From SAT2750 sp964476375 (lineage in GTDB: Bacteria; Planctomycetota; Planctomycetia; Pirellulales; Pirellulaceae): a stretch of DNA of 57,749 nt. The position numbers were made by a program, and so were the translations under genes. The first letter of the stretch is position 1. Every line of letters starts with the position of its first letter. Below, piece by piece: positions 36,976 to 45,942 of this stretch. Where the stretch lies: NCBI GenBank assembly GCA_964476375.1, contig CAYYZW010000099.1:1-57749 (forward strand). The letters are read 5' to 3'. The notes under the pieces are model-generated. The model was not told the DNA's origin and did no database searches. It worked only from the letters and a program-made list of their open reading frames with translations.

Positions 36976-38199
36976 TCACCTTCGGCGCCGGAGGTTGACC
37001 CCCGCCGGAGTATTGGTATGCATGTACCAGTTCCGCCAACCCTCCTCGTTGTAGGCGAAATTGACATTCACACTGACAAGCTGTGAGAGGGCAGCATGGA
37101 CATCCCGGTTAGAGAAATCCTGGCGGATGATCTTCGGTTTCCCTCCCGCGCCAAAACCGACGCCACCATCCTGGGAAAACCCCGCATTGATATTTCCGCC
37201 GCTCCCCACCTTGAACTGGTGGGATGTCACCAGGGCGTCAATAAGGGGAAGAACCGCATCCGGATTTCCCAGGCTTCCCAGGGCGGCACCAGCACGGTTC
37301 ACAACCGTATTGTCCTTGCTGGACAGCTTCTCGATAAAATAATGCATGGCCCGCGTGCTTTGCCAGCGCCGTAACTGTTCGACGCTCCGTTCACGCACCA
37401 GTTCGTCCGGATCCTCCATCACCCGTTTCATCAGCGTGTTGCTGGCCACGGTACCACCAATCTCACTGAGTAGGTCGACATAGAGTAGCCGCAGGGTTCG
37501 AGGTGGTGGCTGCCGCAAGTCGCTGAGGCGATCGGCCAGGGCGGGTGTCGCCCGGTAGGCATCAATGCCCTTGAGGTTCTGCAATGCCTCGGCCGCGTTG
37601 GAACGCTGCTTGACAATGGCTGTCTCCCAACGACGAATCTGTTCTCGCCAGTTCTTCTCCTCTTCACCACGCTGCTCACGGAGGCGATCACTCTCCACTT
37701 CCTGTGGTATTCTCCAGCGCCCGGCGATCTTCACATACCCCTGTTCTCTCATCCAGAGATCCGCCTTCTGCCAGCCATCTCCCTGGCGAGTGTAACCAAG
37801 TAACTGGCGGGCTCGTTCATGATCGGTTTCCAGTTTCAGAACCTGTTCCAGGTGGTAATCACGCTGGACAAGCAGTTTTAACTGGGCACACTTCGTCGCC
37901 ATTTTGAAATGGCCGTCGACCGTATTGGGGACCGAGGGAAATGCTGCCTCGTACTGTTTGAGCACGTCCGATTTCTGTTCAATCCGCAGCACCTGGCTTG
38001 TTTCCAGGATGATCTTTCCGGTCGCCGTCTTGATCACGTAACGCCTCGTGGGCTGCGTTAACGTGTTAATCAGCTTCCCCTCGATCGTGCCGCCGGTGGA
38101 GAGGTGAAACACCTCGGCCCCAGCCGGAACCGTTGCACACAAGGCGAACAGGAATCCGATCAGGATACCGGGAAGCCGCTTTCTCCACGAAGCTGGCAT
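36976..38199 (-). CDS. Exported HEAT-repeat-like protein
   Basis: A 407-residue protein with signal peptide (LPGILIGFLFALCATVPAGA). The N-terminal segment (STGGTIEGKLIN; GKIILETSQVLRIEQ) is beta-rich. A helical region with HFKMATKCAQLKLLVQRDYHLEQ and GWQKADLWMREQGYVK follows, and then HEAT-like repeats (DPDELVRERSVEQLRRW; TVVNRAGAALGSLGNPDAVLPLIDAL). A glycine-rich stretch (NINAGFSQDGGVGFGAGG) lies near the end. ATG 38199 is preferred (GGAAGAA upstream, clean signal); the frame is open to 38301. This resembles a planctomycete family of unknown function, probably a scaffold in the periplasm. It is convergent with the transglutaminase genes. Confidence 0.82.
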   Translation of the reverse strand: MPASWRKRLPGILIGFLFALCATVPAGAEVFHLSTGGTIEGKLINTLTQPTRRYVIKTATGKIILETSQVLRIEQKSDVLKQYEAAFPSVPNTVDGHFKMATKCAQLKLLVQRDYHLEQVLKLETDHERARQLLGYTRQGDGWQKADLWMREQGYVKIAGRWRIPQEVESDRLREQRGEEEKNWREQIRRWETAIVKQRSNAAEALQNLKGIDAYRATPALADRLSDLRQPPPRTLRLLYVDLLSEIGGTVASNTLMKRVMEDPDELVRERSVEQLRRWQSTRAMHYFIEKLSSKDNTVVNRAGAALGSLGNPDAVLPLIDALVTSHQFKVGSGGNINAGFSQDGGVGFGAGGKPKIIRQDFSNRDVHAALSQLVSVNVNFAYNEEGWRNWYMHTNTPAGVNLRRRR

Positions 38200-38345
38200 A
38201 GCATTTCTTCCAGATTGCAATCGGGAGTGACGAACCGCGCGATCCACCGTCAGTATAGGATACCACGATCTGGACGGCCATGAATTTTCCATCCCTGACA
38301 CATGGCCAGCCCACTTTCAAGATCGGATTTTTACTGCCCGCTCGT

Positions 38346-38801
38346 TTAATCCAGCTGATTATTTACGGCCGGACCGCAGTAAAAACCGACTGCCAGCAGG
38401 ATCCAGGCCAGGATTAAGCTTCCTCCCCCCAGGGGCACCAGGAACATCAGAAGGGTCAGTGTGGTTCCACTGGTCACCTTGACGGCCGTGTAAAGGTAAA
38501 TCAGTCCACAGAAAAGCACGATGCCTGCCAACAGGAGTCTCCGGCCCCAGCGGAGAAGGGCCGGGGAACACAGAGAGCTCGCCAGGCCGAGGCAAACCAG
38601 ACCCAGAGAATGGATACCGTGGTTCCGGACTGCCACGTCCCAGCTGTGAGACGTATCGAGTCTCTCCACATCTGTTATCTCACCGGCTTTCACGTCTTCC
38701 AGGAGGATGGACTTCAATGCATGGGCACCGAAAGCCCCACATCCGATAGCCATGGCCATCGAGACAGCACCGATCACAAGGCACTTCTTGCATGTTGCCA
38801 T
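38346..38801 (-). CDS. DUF423 family membrane protein
   Basis: A 151-residue protein with four hydrophobic segments and the DUF423 hallmark GAFGAHALK close to the N-terminus, as in Escherichia coli YgdD. The later VRNHGIHSLGLVCLGLAS fits the family's conserved His-containing helix. A perfect GGGGAGG binding site sits before ATG 38801; the ATG at 38822 in the same frame is less likely. Function of the family is not established. It lies between the secretin gene upstream and the HEAT-like gene downstream on the same strand. Confidence 0.87.
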   Translation of the reverse strand: MATCKKCLVIGAVSMAMAIGCGAFGAHALKSILLEDVKAGEITDVERLDTSHSWDVAVRNHGIHSLGLVCLGLASSLCSPALLRWGRRLLLAGIVLFCGLIYLYTAVKVTSGTTLTLLMFLVPLGGGSLILAWILLAVGFYCGPAVNNQLD

Positions 38802-38931
38802 CTTTTCCTCCCCATGGTTCATCTGCCGTCTGGCAGGCTGGAGGCGCAGGGCAGGGAATCCTCTTCTCCAGCCACGCTCACTGAAGACGGAAAGCCTGTC
38901 GGGCAGGAGCCGTCCGGCCCCGGGGCCCGGT

Positions 38932-41900
38932 CTAAAGCTGCGAGCTGTCCAGGCCCGTCTGCGCCAGCTCTTCCTCTTCCTGGATGATAATCCGGGGAGT
39001 GACCATCATCATCAGGCTCTGGGTATCGCGCCCGATCCCGACGTTCTTAAAGAGCCGGTTGATATACGGCAACTGGGCAAGCATCGGAACACCTCGCTCG
39101 GTACGCCCCTCGCTCAGTCGCTTGATACCACCCAAAAGGACAGTACCACCATCCGGCACACTGACTGTCGTGGAGACGGTCGTAAACTGGAAGGTGGGGA
39201 GTTGAACGGTCGTTCCTTCTGTCGTTGTCACCTCGTTGTTTCGGGAGGTCGGATTTCCATCCGGATCCAGGACGGTCTCGCCGGTACTGGTCGTCTGGCG
39301 GCCGTCAAAGGTGAACTGTTCCACCGCTCCAATCCGGCTAAAGAAAGGAACCAGCGTAAGTCGCACAAAACGTCGGTCGTTTGTACATACCGCCTGCACA
39401 CTCAGGTTCGTCCCCTCACTGAGGACCACGATGACCGGCTGGTGGGCCGCGGCAAAATCACCGACGACCGGGATCACGCCCGTCACGAAAGGCCGCTGGG
39501 ACGTATCCGAAATGGAAGCCTGCTGGCCGTTAAAGAGCGTTACCTTGGGAGCTGTCAGGACGTTGCTCCGGTTATCCCCGATGGCTGCCTGGAGAAGGAA
39601 AAAGACCTCGATATCGCTGAGGATCGCGAAGCCAAAATTGGCTGCCGAAGCCGCGTCAAAACCACCGAACTGTGGTACCGCAGCGTTATAAGCATCTCCC
39701 TGGTCAAAGACCAGATCCAGGTCGACCGTGGGGCCACCGCTGTCCAGTCCGATCATCACGCTCGGTCCACTGTCATCTTCAATGCTATCGACGTTCACGT
39801 TGTCGTCGATTTCAAAGTCAAAATCGATTCCGATCCGTTCATAAAAGTTGTCTGACAGGGTGATAAACCTTACCTCGATCGTGATCTGTAGATCCTGCAG
39901 TCGTCGCAGCTGGTCAAGCAGGTCCCGGATTTGTTCATGAACCTGTTGCGTCGCACTGATCACCAGGCTGAGGTTCCCCGCAAATTCCTTGATCGTGCCT
40001 GCCCCGCCAACATCTTCCCAGCTGTCCGGTTCCACGGTCGTCGTAATCAACTCGATGAGCGAGTCAAAGTCTGCCATCGCGGCTCCACCCCGTCCATTCC
40101 CGACGCTCGTGGGCATGGTCCCCCGGGAGCCCGAAATCATGTCGGTGGCCGCAAGCTGGGCAAGAACGGACGCATTCCCCGTCCCCCCGTGGTTTTCCTC
40201 GCCATTGGCAAGCGTCAGTGGCAAGCCACTTCCCTGCATCTGGTTGCCACCAAAGCCCATCGTATCGTGGGCATCACGAATTGCCGAAGGAAGCCCCACG
40301 CTCTGGCCAGTATCAAAATCCGGAATCGGAATGACAAGATCCGCTACGTTGTAGACCTCCTGGTAGACATTGGTATCCCTGCTCATCTCGCTGGTAATCA
40401 ACAATACCTCGTTACGGATCACGTAACTCAGTCGAAGTTCTTCGAGCATCAAGTTCAGGGCACTCTTGAGAGTCACTGGCTGGGAAAGGTTGATCGAGAC
40501 CGGCGTATCACTTGTTACACCCTCGGCACTGAGCCCCTGGCGATCGAGGTGAACATTGATTCCGGTCATGCGACCAAGCGTGTCCATCACCACCGACAGG
40601 GGTGTATCGACGAAGCTGATGTCAACCGGTTGATTCAGCGCGGTCTGGATTTTCATGCCGGCGGGTGAGAGATGACTACTCTGTCGTTCCATCGAACGTC
40701 GGCGCCGGCGGGTCAACTCGTCCCAGTCACGCGCGTCATCAAAACGAAAGGGACGGGAATCATCAAATGGTTCGGAGGACCGGTCAACGGAGATAAGGGT
40801 GTCCAGGAAGCTCTGTTCCTTGTTCTCATCAATCTTCATCTGCATCGCGAGCCGGTGGGCAAACCGCGACTTCCAGATCAGGTTCTGCACAACCGCCTCG
40901 TCCGGGGCAATTTCCCGCGCCTGTTTGGCGATCACCTCGGCCTCGGCATAACGGCCTTCATCGATAAGGGTATTAAACTGGTCCACCATGCTGGCGAGTT
41001 CTTCTCGCATTTCTGCCGTCGCATCGCGTTCCGACCTGATTTTCTCAAGAACCGCCTTGTTGTCGGCATCCAGTTCAATGTCCGCGACGTTGGTGTTAAT
41101 GTAGTTCTCCAGGCTGGTGATGCTGCGATCCACGATCGCCAGCATCCGCTTGCGCGATGAAGCATCCACGTTCCCTGCTGTTTCAACCCGTTCGCGCAGT
41201 CGCAGCATGCGTTCCAGGGCACCCTTGGGATCCTCCTTGCTCATCGTCTCCATTGCCTTCTGCTCCGCAGCGATTTCAGTGAACAGCTTTTGCCGCAAAA
41301 GCCGTTGCTGGGCAGTGAGTTCCTCCAGTGGGCTACGGGTCGCCGGCGGAGGCAATTGGGGTCCCTCGTTGGCCACCAGCAGGCTGATCTTCTCGCGAAT
41401 CTGCTGTTCCAGTGCCAGATTCGTGGCGCCGGCAAGTGCGGCCCGGAAGCGAGCCAGGGCGGTATTCCTATCCTGCTCGGCCAGGGCCTGAAGTCCCTGC
41501 TGGTAAAGTTCCGTTGCCTTGCTCACCTCTCCGGTGGCCGTGGCAGCATCCTGGTTCGTGCCGGCCGGATACCCAGCCTGCTGTATCGGGTTGCCCGTCC
41601 GCCGTCCCCGGTTTTCCAGTTGTAACCGGAGCTGCCAGGGTCGCATGTCTCCACTCTGGAAATCGGTGTCGGGAACCTGAAGAGATTCTGCCATCAGGAG
41701 CATCCGCTGTGCCGTCGCGGTATCCCCCCGGTCCAGCGCCGCCTTGCCAATCGACAATAGACGTAGGGTTTCAGTCTTGTTGCGTGCTCGTACCGGTGAG
41801 GGACCGGCGGAAATCGTCGTACTGACCCCCTGTTCACGGGCCTTGATCTTGGTCAGCAATGCTTGTGGGGACGGATCGAGAGCCTGGTAACGAACCGGGA

Positions 41901-43074
41901 GTGCCTTTGCTTTCTCCGCCAGCCAGCGGGCGGTCGAAAAATCCCGATACTGGAGAAGTGCCTCGGCCTGCTCCATCATGAACAGGGCCTGTTCTCGCTG
42001 AAGCTGGGGTTGGTTTCCCTGCGTTGCCAGGTATGTCGCAAGCTGGTGTGCCCTGTTGATCATCGCGGAAACCACCACCGGCGTGTCGCTCCCAGGCCGT
42101 TCGGCCACGTGCAATTGCCGGGCTGCTTCTAGCTGCAAGGCAGCGGATCTCAGGTCGCCAGTCGCCATTGCCTTGCGGGCTGCGTGGAGCCGCTGCGCCT
42201 GGATTTCCGGGCGGGCTGCCAGGTCAGCCGGGTTATTGACAAGACCGTTTCGAAATTCATTGTCGCCAGATTCCAGCGATGCGGAACCTCCCAGTGGCTT
42301 AACACGATCGGCCGTGACCGGTCCAAAATCATCCGGACCTGCCCCGCTCGGGACCGCCTGGCTGCGAAGGAGTTGATCTCGCTGGATGCCCTGGGCCATC
42401 AGTTCTGCAGCCAGTTGTGCCGGACCGTATTCACCAGCGGCAAAAGTGGCCCCGCTGGAGATGGACTTGTGGTACCAGCCAATCGCCGAGGTCAGGTCAC
42501 CGTTCCGAAGTGCTTCACGGCCACGACGGACACTGGCAATCGCTGCCGCCCGTGTCTGTCCTGCCAAGGCGTCAATCGAGGCCTGCTCTGTCCCGTTGGA
42601 ATAGGGTTCCGCGGGAACCTTGTTTTCACCAGGACGTTCACCAAAAACGCTTTGCAGCGGCTGGAACGGAACCTGTGGGTTCGCGGCAGCCACATTCCCG
42701 CCATCACGACGTTTCTTCAGATCAGCGCGGACTTTTGCAGGTGTGTCCTGGAAGCGGACGGTAAGAATGTCGTATGTCGGGTTCAACGCTTCAGCGCGTT
42801 CCAGGAAATTCTCAGCGAGCTGCAACTGGCCTTTCTCCATGGCCTGCCGTGCCTGCTTGAGCAACTGGGCTGCCTGCTGCCGCTGGACCCCGGCATCTTC
42901 CACATTGACCTGGCCCGGTACCGCGGCGGGAAGCAGCAGCCTGCAGGTCGTCGTCACATCCATGGCCGAACAGGGAAGGGACATGGTTCCGACCAACACC
43001 AGAAGGCCAGCAGACAGGATACGTGAAACAAGGTCTCGTGGCGCAGTCTTCAAAGCAGTACTCCGTAATGACAT
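38932..43074 (-). CDS. Large secretin with N-terminal helical repeats
   Basis: A 1380-residue outer-membrane secretin-like protein. After the signal peptide (ILSAGLLVLVGTMSLPCSA) come at least six TPR-like helical repeats (AAQLLKQARQAMEKGQLQLA, SVRRGREALRNGDLTSAIGW, ARKAMATGDLRSAALQL, IGKAALDRGDTATAQRML and similar) and a long coiled region. An STN/N0-like domain (VDISFVDTPLSVVMDTLGRM) and N1-like parts follow. The C-terminal secretin domain has VLTAPKVTLFNGQQASI and VPDGGTVLLGGIKR. It is far longer than GspD or PilQ (about 650-750). Start 43074 has GGGGAC upstream; in-frame ATGs at 43140 and 43128 are alternatives, but 43167 falls inside a leader hairpin. It could form a type II secretion or pilus pore with the F-like protein at 32284. 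Confidence 0.9.
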   Translation of the reverse strand: MSLRSTALKTAPRDLVSRILSAGLLVLVGTMSLPCSAMDVTTTCRLLLPAAVPGQVNVEDAGVQRQQAAQLLKQARQAMEKGQLQLAENFLERAEALNPTYDILTVRFQDTPAKVRADLKKRRDGGNVAAANPQVPFQPLQSVFGERPGENKVPAEPYSNGTEQASIDALAGQTRAAAIASVRRGREALRNGDLTSAIGWYHKSISSGATFAAGEYGPAQLAAELMAQGIQRDQLLRSQAVPSGAGPDDFGPVTADRVKPLGGSASLESGDNEFRNGLVNNPADLAARPEIQAQRLHAARKAMATGDLRSAALQLEAARQLHVAERPGSDTPVVVSAMINRAHQLATYLATQGNQPQLQREQALFMMEQAEALLQYRDFSTARWLAEKAKALPVRYQALDPSPQALLTKIKAREQGVSTTISAGPSPVRARNKTETLRLLSIGKAALDRGDTATAQRMLLMAESLQVPDTDFQSGDMRPWQLRLQLENRGRRTGNPIQQAGYPAGTNQDAATATGEVSKATELYQQGLQALAEQDRNTALARFRAALAGATNLALEQQIREKISLLVANEGPQLPPPATRSPLEELTAQQRLLRQKLFTEIAAEQKAMETMSKEDPKGALERMLRLRERVETAGNVDASSRKRMLAIVDRSITSLENYINTNVADIELDADNKAVLEKIRSERDATAEMREELASMVDQFNTLIDEGRYAEAEVIAKQAREIAPDEAVVQNLIWKSRFAHRLAMQMKIDENKEQSFLDTLISVDRSSEPFDDSRPFRFDDARDWDELTRRRRRSMERQSSHLSPAGMKIQTALNQPVDISFVDTPLSVVMDTLGRMTGINVHLDRQGLSAEGVTSDTPVSINLSQPVTLKSALNLMLEELRLSYVIRNEVLLITSEMSRDTNVYQEVYNVADLVIPIPDFDTGQSVGLPSAIRDAHDTMGFGGNQMQGSGLPLTLANGEENHGGTGNASVLAQLAATDMISGSRGTMPTSVGNGRGGAAMADFDSLIELITTTVEPDSWEDVGGAGTIKEFAGNLSLVISATQQVHEQIRDLLDQLRRLQDLQITIEVRFITLSDNFYERIGIDFDFEIDDNVNVDSIEDDSGPSVMIGLDSGGPTVDLDLVFDQGDAYNAAVPQFGGFDAASAANFGFAILSDIEVFFLLQAAIGDNRSNVLTAPKVTLFNGQQASISDTSQRPFVTGVIPVVGDFAAAHQPVIVVLSEGTNLSVQAVCTNDRRFVRLTLVPFFSRIGAVEQFTFDGRQTTSTGETVLDPDGNPTSRNNEVTTTEGTTVQLPTFQFTTVSTTVSVPDGGTVLLGGIKRLSEGRTERGVPMLAQLPYINRLFKNVGIGRDTQSLMMMVTPRIIIQEEEELAQTGLDSSQL

Positions 43075-43159
43075 TTTTGTCCCCGCAGAATTCGCGGATT
43101 GTGAATGGGAAAGGCAACGGAATGACATGTTGTGCTTCATCTTCTTTTCGCTCAAATCG

Positions 43160-43182
43160 AAAAACACGATTGGTGAATCGTG
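43160..43182 (-). terminator. Terminator-like hairpin in the secretin leader
   Basis: On the minus strand CACGATT-CACC-AATCGTG forms a perfect 7-bp stem with a 4-base loop and is followed by five T residues. It lies about 90 bases upstream of the secretin start and well after the groEL terminator, so it may act as an attenuator or be left from an older gene end. Confidence 0.5.
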
Positions 43183-43440
43183 CGGGGGAACAGGGGAAAC
43201 CGATTACCGACTCAGCAGTCACCGGTCGGTCAGGATGTAAAAAAACTAGCTGGAAAGGAGATAGGGAGGGATGCGTCAGGTGAAGTGTGGGGCGTTAATT
43301 ACTGGCCCAACGCCTGGTGGTCAAGCCCAGTTCCTGGTGATCAGCAGAAAAAATGCATTTCGGGCCTGCATCTGCTAGCAGGAACCATCGTGCCAGGTAA
43401 GGGAGTCAATCCAGGTAAACTACCAGCCGTCACCGGGCAC

Positions 43441-43474
43441 AAAAAAAACCCGGCATCCGCCTGGATGCCGGGTT
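43441..43474 (-). terminator. Rho-independent terminator of groES-groEL
   Basis: On the minus strand the 12-bp perfect stem AACCCGGCATCC / GGATGCCGGGTT has a 4-base loop and ends in a run of eight T residues (43441-43448). It lies 37 bp after the groEL stop codon, a textbook intrinsic terminator. Confidence 0.93.
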
Positions 43475-43511
43475 CTGATTATGGGCTGCTGAAGAAGGCC
43501 TGGGATGGCGA

Positions 43512-45128
43512 TTAATACATGTCGTAATCGCCGCCATGGCCACCGCCACCATCCTTCGGCTTCTCCGCCACCAGGGCGTCGCTGGTAAGGAGTAATGTTG
43601 CCACGCTTGTAGCGTTCCCCAGGGCGGTGCGAGTCACCTTTGTTGGATCAATCACGCCTGCAGCGACCAGATCCTCGTAGGTGTCGGTGAGGGCGTTATA
43701 GCCGTTATTCCCCTTGGCAGTCAGAATTCGTTCACAAACAATGCCACCATCCTGGCCTGCATTGGAGGCAATCGTGGTCAACGGTGCACGAGCTGCTCCC
43801 GTGACGATGTTGTAGCCGATCCTCTCATCATCGGTGAGGTCATCCGACGGGCTGACAGAATTCGCTGCACGCAGCAGGGCAACTCCCCCACCAGGCAGAA
43901 TCCCCTCGCTGACAGCAGCACGTGTCGCATGAAGGGCATCTTCCACACGCGCCTTCTTTTCCTTCATCTCACTCTCGGTCGCCGCACCGACATTGACCTT
44001 GGCCACTCCGCCGGCCAACTTGGCAAGTCGTTCCTCGAGTTTCTCGCGATCGTAATCACTTGTGGAATTATCGATCTCACGACGCAGCTGGTCGATCCGG
44101 GCCTTGATATCTGAACTTTTTCCGGCTCCCTCGATAATCGTCGTGTTGTCCTTATCGACGATAATCGTCTTGGCTCGTCCCAGGTCAGTGAGACTGAGGG
44201 ATTCAAGATTGATTCCCAGGGCTTCGAAAATCGCCTGTCCGCCGGTGAGGATGGAAATATCCTCCAGCATCGCCTTACGGCGATCGCCATACCCGGGAGC
44301 CTTGACGGCCACACACTGGAAGGAACCACGAAGTCGATTGATCACCAGTGTGGCCAGGGCCTCCCCTTCCACGTCCTCGGCCACGATCAACAAAGGCTTG
44401 CCCTGCTGGGCAACTTTTTCGAGAACCGGGACAAGGTCCTTGATATTGGTGATTTTCTTTTCAAAAACAAGCACGTAGGCGTCTTCGAGTACCGCTTCCA
44501 TGCTATTCGGATCGGTGACGAAGTAGGGGGAAAGGTATCCACGGTCAAACTGCATTCCCTCAACCCATTCGACCTCTGTCTTGAGGCTTTTCCCCTCGTC
44601 CACGGTGATCACACCATCCTTGCCTACCTGGGACATGGCGTCGGCAAGAAGTTCACCGATTTCCGCGTCATTATTGGCTGCGATGGATGCAACGCTTGCC
44701 ATTTCACTTCGATCCTTGATCTTGATCGACATCTTTTCCAGGCTGGCAGTAATATCCTCGACCGCCTGCTCAATGCCGCTTTTCATCTGCACCGGGTTAA
44801 CACCTGCCACGACTGCCTTGAGGCCTTCATTAAAAATCGCCTCGGCCATAACGATCGCAGTGGTGGTACCATCTCCGGCCACGTCGCTCGTCTTGCTCGC
44901 TACCTCGCGAACCATCCGGGCGCCCATGTTCTCGTAGACGTCCTCCAGGTCAATCTCCTTGGCCACCGAGACACCGTCCTTGGTTACCGTTGGGGACCCG
45001 AAACTCTTTTGCAGGATGACATTACGCCCCTTGGGGCCTAGCGTCACCTTGACGGTCTTGGCGAGCTTGGAAATACCACGACGGATTGCATCACGAGCTT
45101 CCTGGTCAAAGGCGATGATCTTTGGCAT
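43512..45128 (-). CDS. groL: Chaperonin GroEL (Hsp60)
   Basis: The 538-residue subunit of the 14-mer chaperonin that folds proteins in the cytosol with ATP and GroES. Conserved nucleotide-binding segments are TLGPKGRNV, KDGVSVAKEI and DVAGDGTTTA. GILPGGGVALLRA and CERILTAKGNNGYNAL lie in the C-terminal equatorial part. The extreme C-terminus, GGGGHGGDYDMY, replaces the GGM repeats of Escherichia coli GroEL. AGGAG is nine bases before the ATG. It follows groES by 92 bp and ends in a strong terminator. Planctomycetes often carry several GroEL paralogues; this one is paired with groES and is probably the housekeeping copy. Confidence 0.97.
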   Translation of the reverse strand: MPKIIAFDQEARDAIRRGISKLAKTVKVTLGPKGRNVILQKSFGSPTVTKDGVSVAKEIDLEDVYENMGARMVREVASKTSDVAGDGTTTAIVMAEAIFNEGLKAVVAGVNPVQMKSGIEQAVEDITASLEKMSIKIKDRSEMASVASIAANNDAEIGELLADAMSQVGKDGVITVDEGKSLKTEVEWVEGMQFDRGYLSPYFVTDPNSMEAVLEDAYVLVFEKKITNIKDLVPVLEKVAQQGKPLLIVAEDVEGEALATLVINRLRGSFQCVAVKAPGYGDRRKAMLEDISILTGGQAIFEALGINLESLSLTDLGRAKTIIVDKDNTTIIEGAGKSSDIKARIDQLRREIDNSTSDYDREKLEERLAKLAGGVAKVNVGAATESEMKEKKARVEDALHATRAAVSEGILPGGGVALLRAANSVSPSDDLTDDERIGYNIVTGAARAPLTTIASNAGQDGGIVCERILTAKGNNGYNALTDTYEDLVAAGVIDPTKVTRTALGNATSVATLLLTSDALVAEKPKDGGGGHGGDYDMY

Positions 45129-45220
45129 GAGTCAAATTCTCCTGGGGTTGAAAACCACCCTGTCACGGTCGATGCCATCGGTCGGCAGGGGGGTGCGCTG
45201 TGCGAGTCTGGTTCGTGGGG

Positions 45221-45541
45221 TTAACCTTCCACCACTGCAAGAATATCGGCTTCGTACATTAACAATAGCTCTTCGTCATTCACTTCGATGCCCTCACCAG
45301 CAAAGCTGCTGAAAAGCACCTGGTCGCCAATGGCAACCTGGAATTCACTACGGGAACCATCTTCCAGAAGCCGACCATCTCCAAGGCTGATGATCGTACC
45401 ACGTGCCGGTTTATCCTTGGCACTATCGGGAAGGACAATACCACCAGCGGTCACTGCTTCAGCAGCTTCCCGACGAACAACAACCCTGTCTCCAAGTGGT
45501 TTAAGGGTTACCTGACTGTTCTTCTTTGTAGCCGTCGACAT
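45221..45541 (-). CDS. groES: Co-chaperonin GroES (Hsp10)
   Basis: A 106-residue GroES, the heptameric lid of GroEL. The beta-barrel core has LKPLGDRVVVRR, GGIVLPDSAKDKPARG (mobile loop region) and the C-terminal ELLLMYEADILAVVE. A 12-residue N-terminal extension (MSTATKKNSQVT) precedes the usual start. ATG 45541 follows GAGAGGA; the frame is open further upstream, to 45652, but that part does not look coding. It is first in the groES-groEL operon, with a promoter about 220 bases upstream and a leader hairpin between. Confidence 0.95.
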   Translation of the reverse strand: MSTATKKNSQVTLKPLGDRVVVRREAAEAVTAGGIVLPDSAKDKPARGTIISLGDGRLLEDGSRSEFQVAIGDQVLFSSFAGEGIEVNDEELLLMYEADILAVVEG

Positions 45542-45716
45542 ACCTACTGGATCCTCTCGTAATGGTTGAATAGATTTTCCGCAGTTGAGACTGTTCCCAG
45601 TATCAACCGAGTTGAACGATCCTGTAAGGGGGGAACATCGACAAACTGCCAAATTGGCCCCATCGGTATCGTCTTCTCACTTAACCACGCAACTAGCGCG
45701 CCAAAATCACAATTCT

Positions 45717-45748
45717 GTTCCCTCGACGCCTAACGCCGAACAGGGAAC
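45717..45748 (-). promoter_or_regulatory. Leader hairpin of groES-groEL
   Basis: In the transcript GTTCCCT pairs with AGGGAAC across an 18-base loop, and inner TCG/CGA can extend the stem. It would sit within a few bases of the predicted 5' end. It may stabilise the mRNA or bind a regulator. The symmetry is seen directly; the role is inferred. Confidence 0.4.
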
Positions 45749-45760
45749 CTCTTAGTTTAG

Positions 45761-45789
45761 AGTATATGCTGGGCAATTCCAGACCCCAA
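45761..45789 (-). promoter_or_regulatory. Candidate groES-groEL promoter
   Basis: On the minus strand TTGGGG (-35, 45784-45789) is separated by exactly 17 bases from TATACT (-10, 45761-45766). This fits a housekeeping-sigma promoter and predicts a leader of about 210 bases. It does not resemble an Escherichia coli sigma-32 site. Confidence 0.4.
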
Positions 45790-45942
45790 AGCCCCCTGTT
45801 CTCCTGTAGATTTTGACAGAAATAAGAAACGTCACTGCCAAATTGACAGCTCTCTATTCTGTCTTCCCGTGGCAGTTGTGCTTCCTCGAAACAACCGCCA
45901 CAATGAGCCCAGTAGTTCACACCCTTCTGCTGGAACCGGCAC

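Larger units (their letters stand above)
43075..43511. other. Intergenic region between groEL and the secretin gene
   Basis: This 437-bp stretch holds the groEL terminator (43441-43474) and the terminator-like leader hairpin of the secretin gene (43160-43182). The secretin promoter should lie between them. No further gene, RNA or repeat is apparent. Confidence 0.5.
45542..45942. other. Intergenic region with the groES-groEL promoter
   Basis: This 401-bp region lies between divergent groES and the zinc-ribbon gene. It holds the minus-strand promoter (45761-45789) and the leader hairpin (45717-45748). I found no CIRCE element (TTAGCACTC-N9-GAGTGCTAA), so HrcA control is not supported. No gene is apparent. 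Confidence 0.55.

Noticed and set aside
38916..38927. GGCCCCGGGGCC palindrome after the secretin stop
   Set aside because: High-GC self-complementary stretch with no T-tract, expected at some frequency in this composition.
45542..45942. CIRCE element for HrcA upstream of groES
   Set aside because: Looked for TTAGCACTC-N9-GAGTGCTAA on both strands and found nothing similar.
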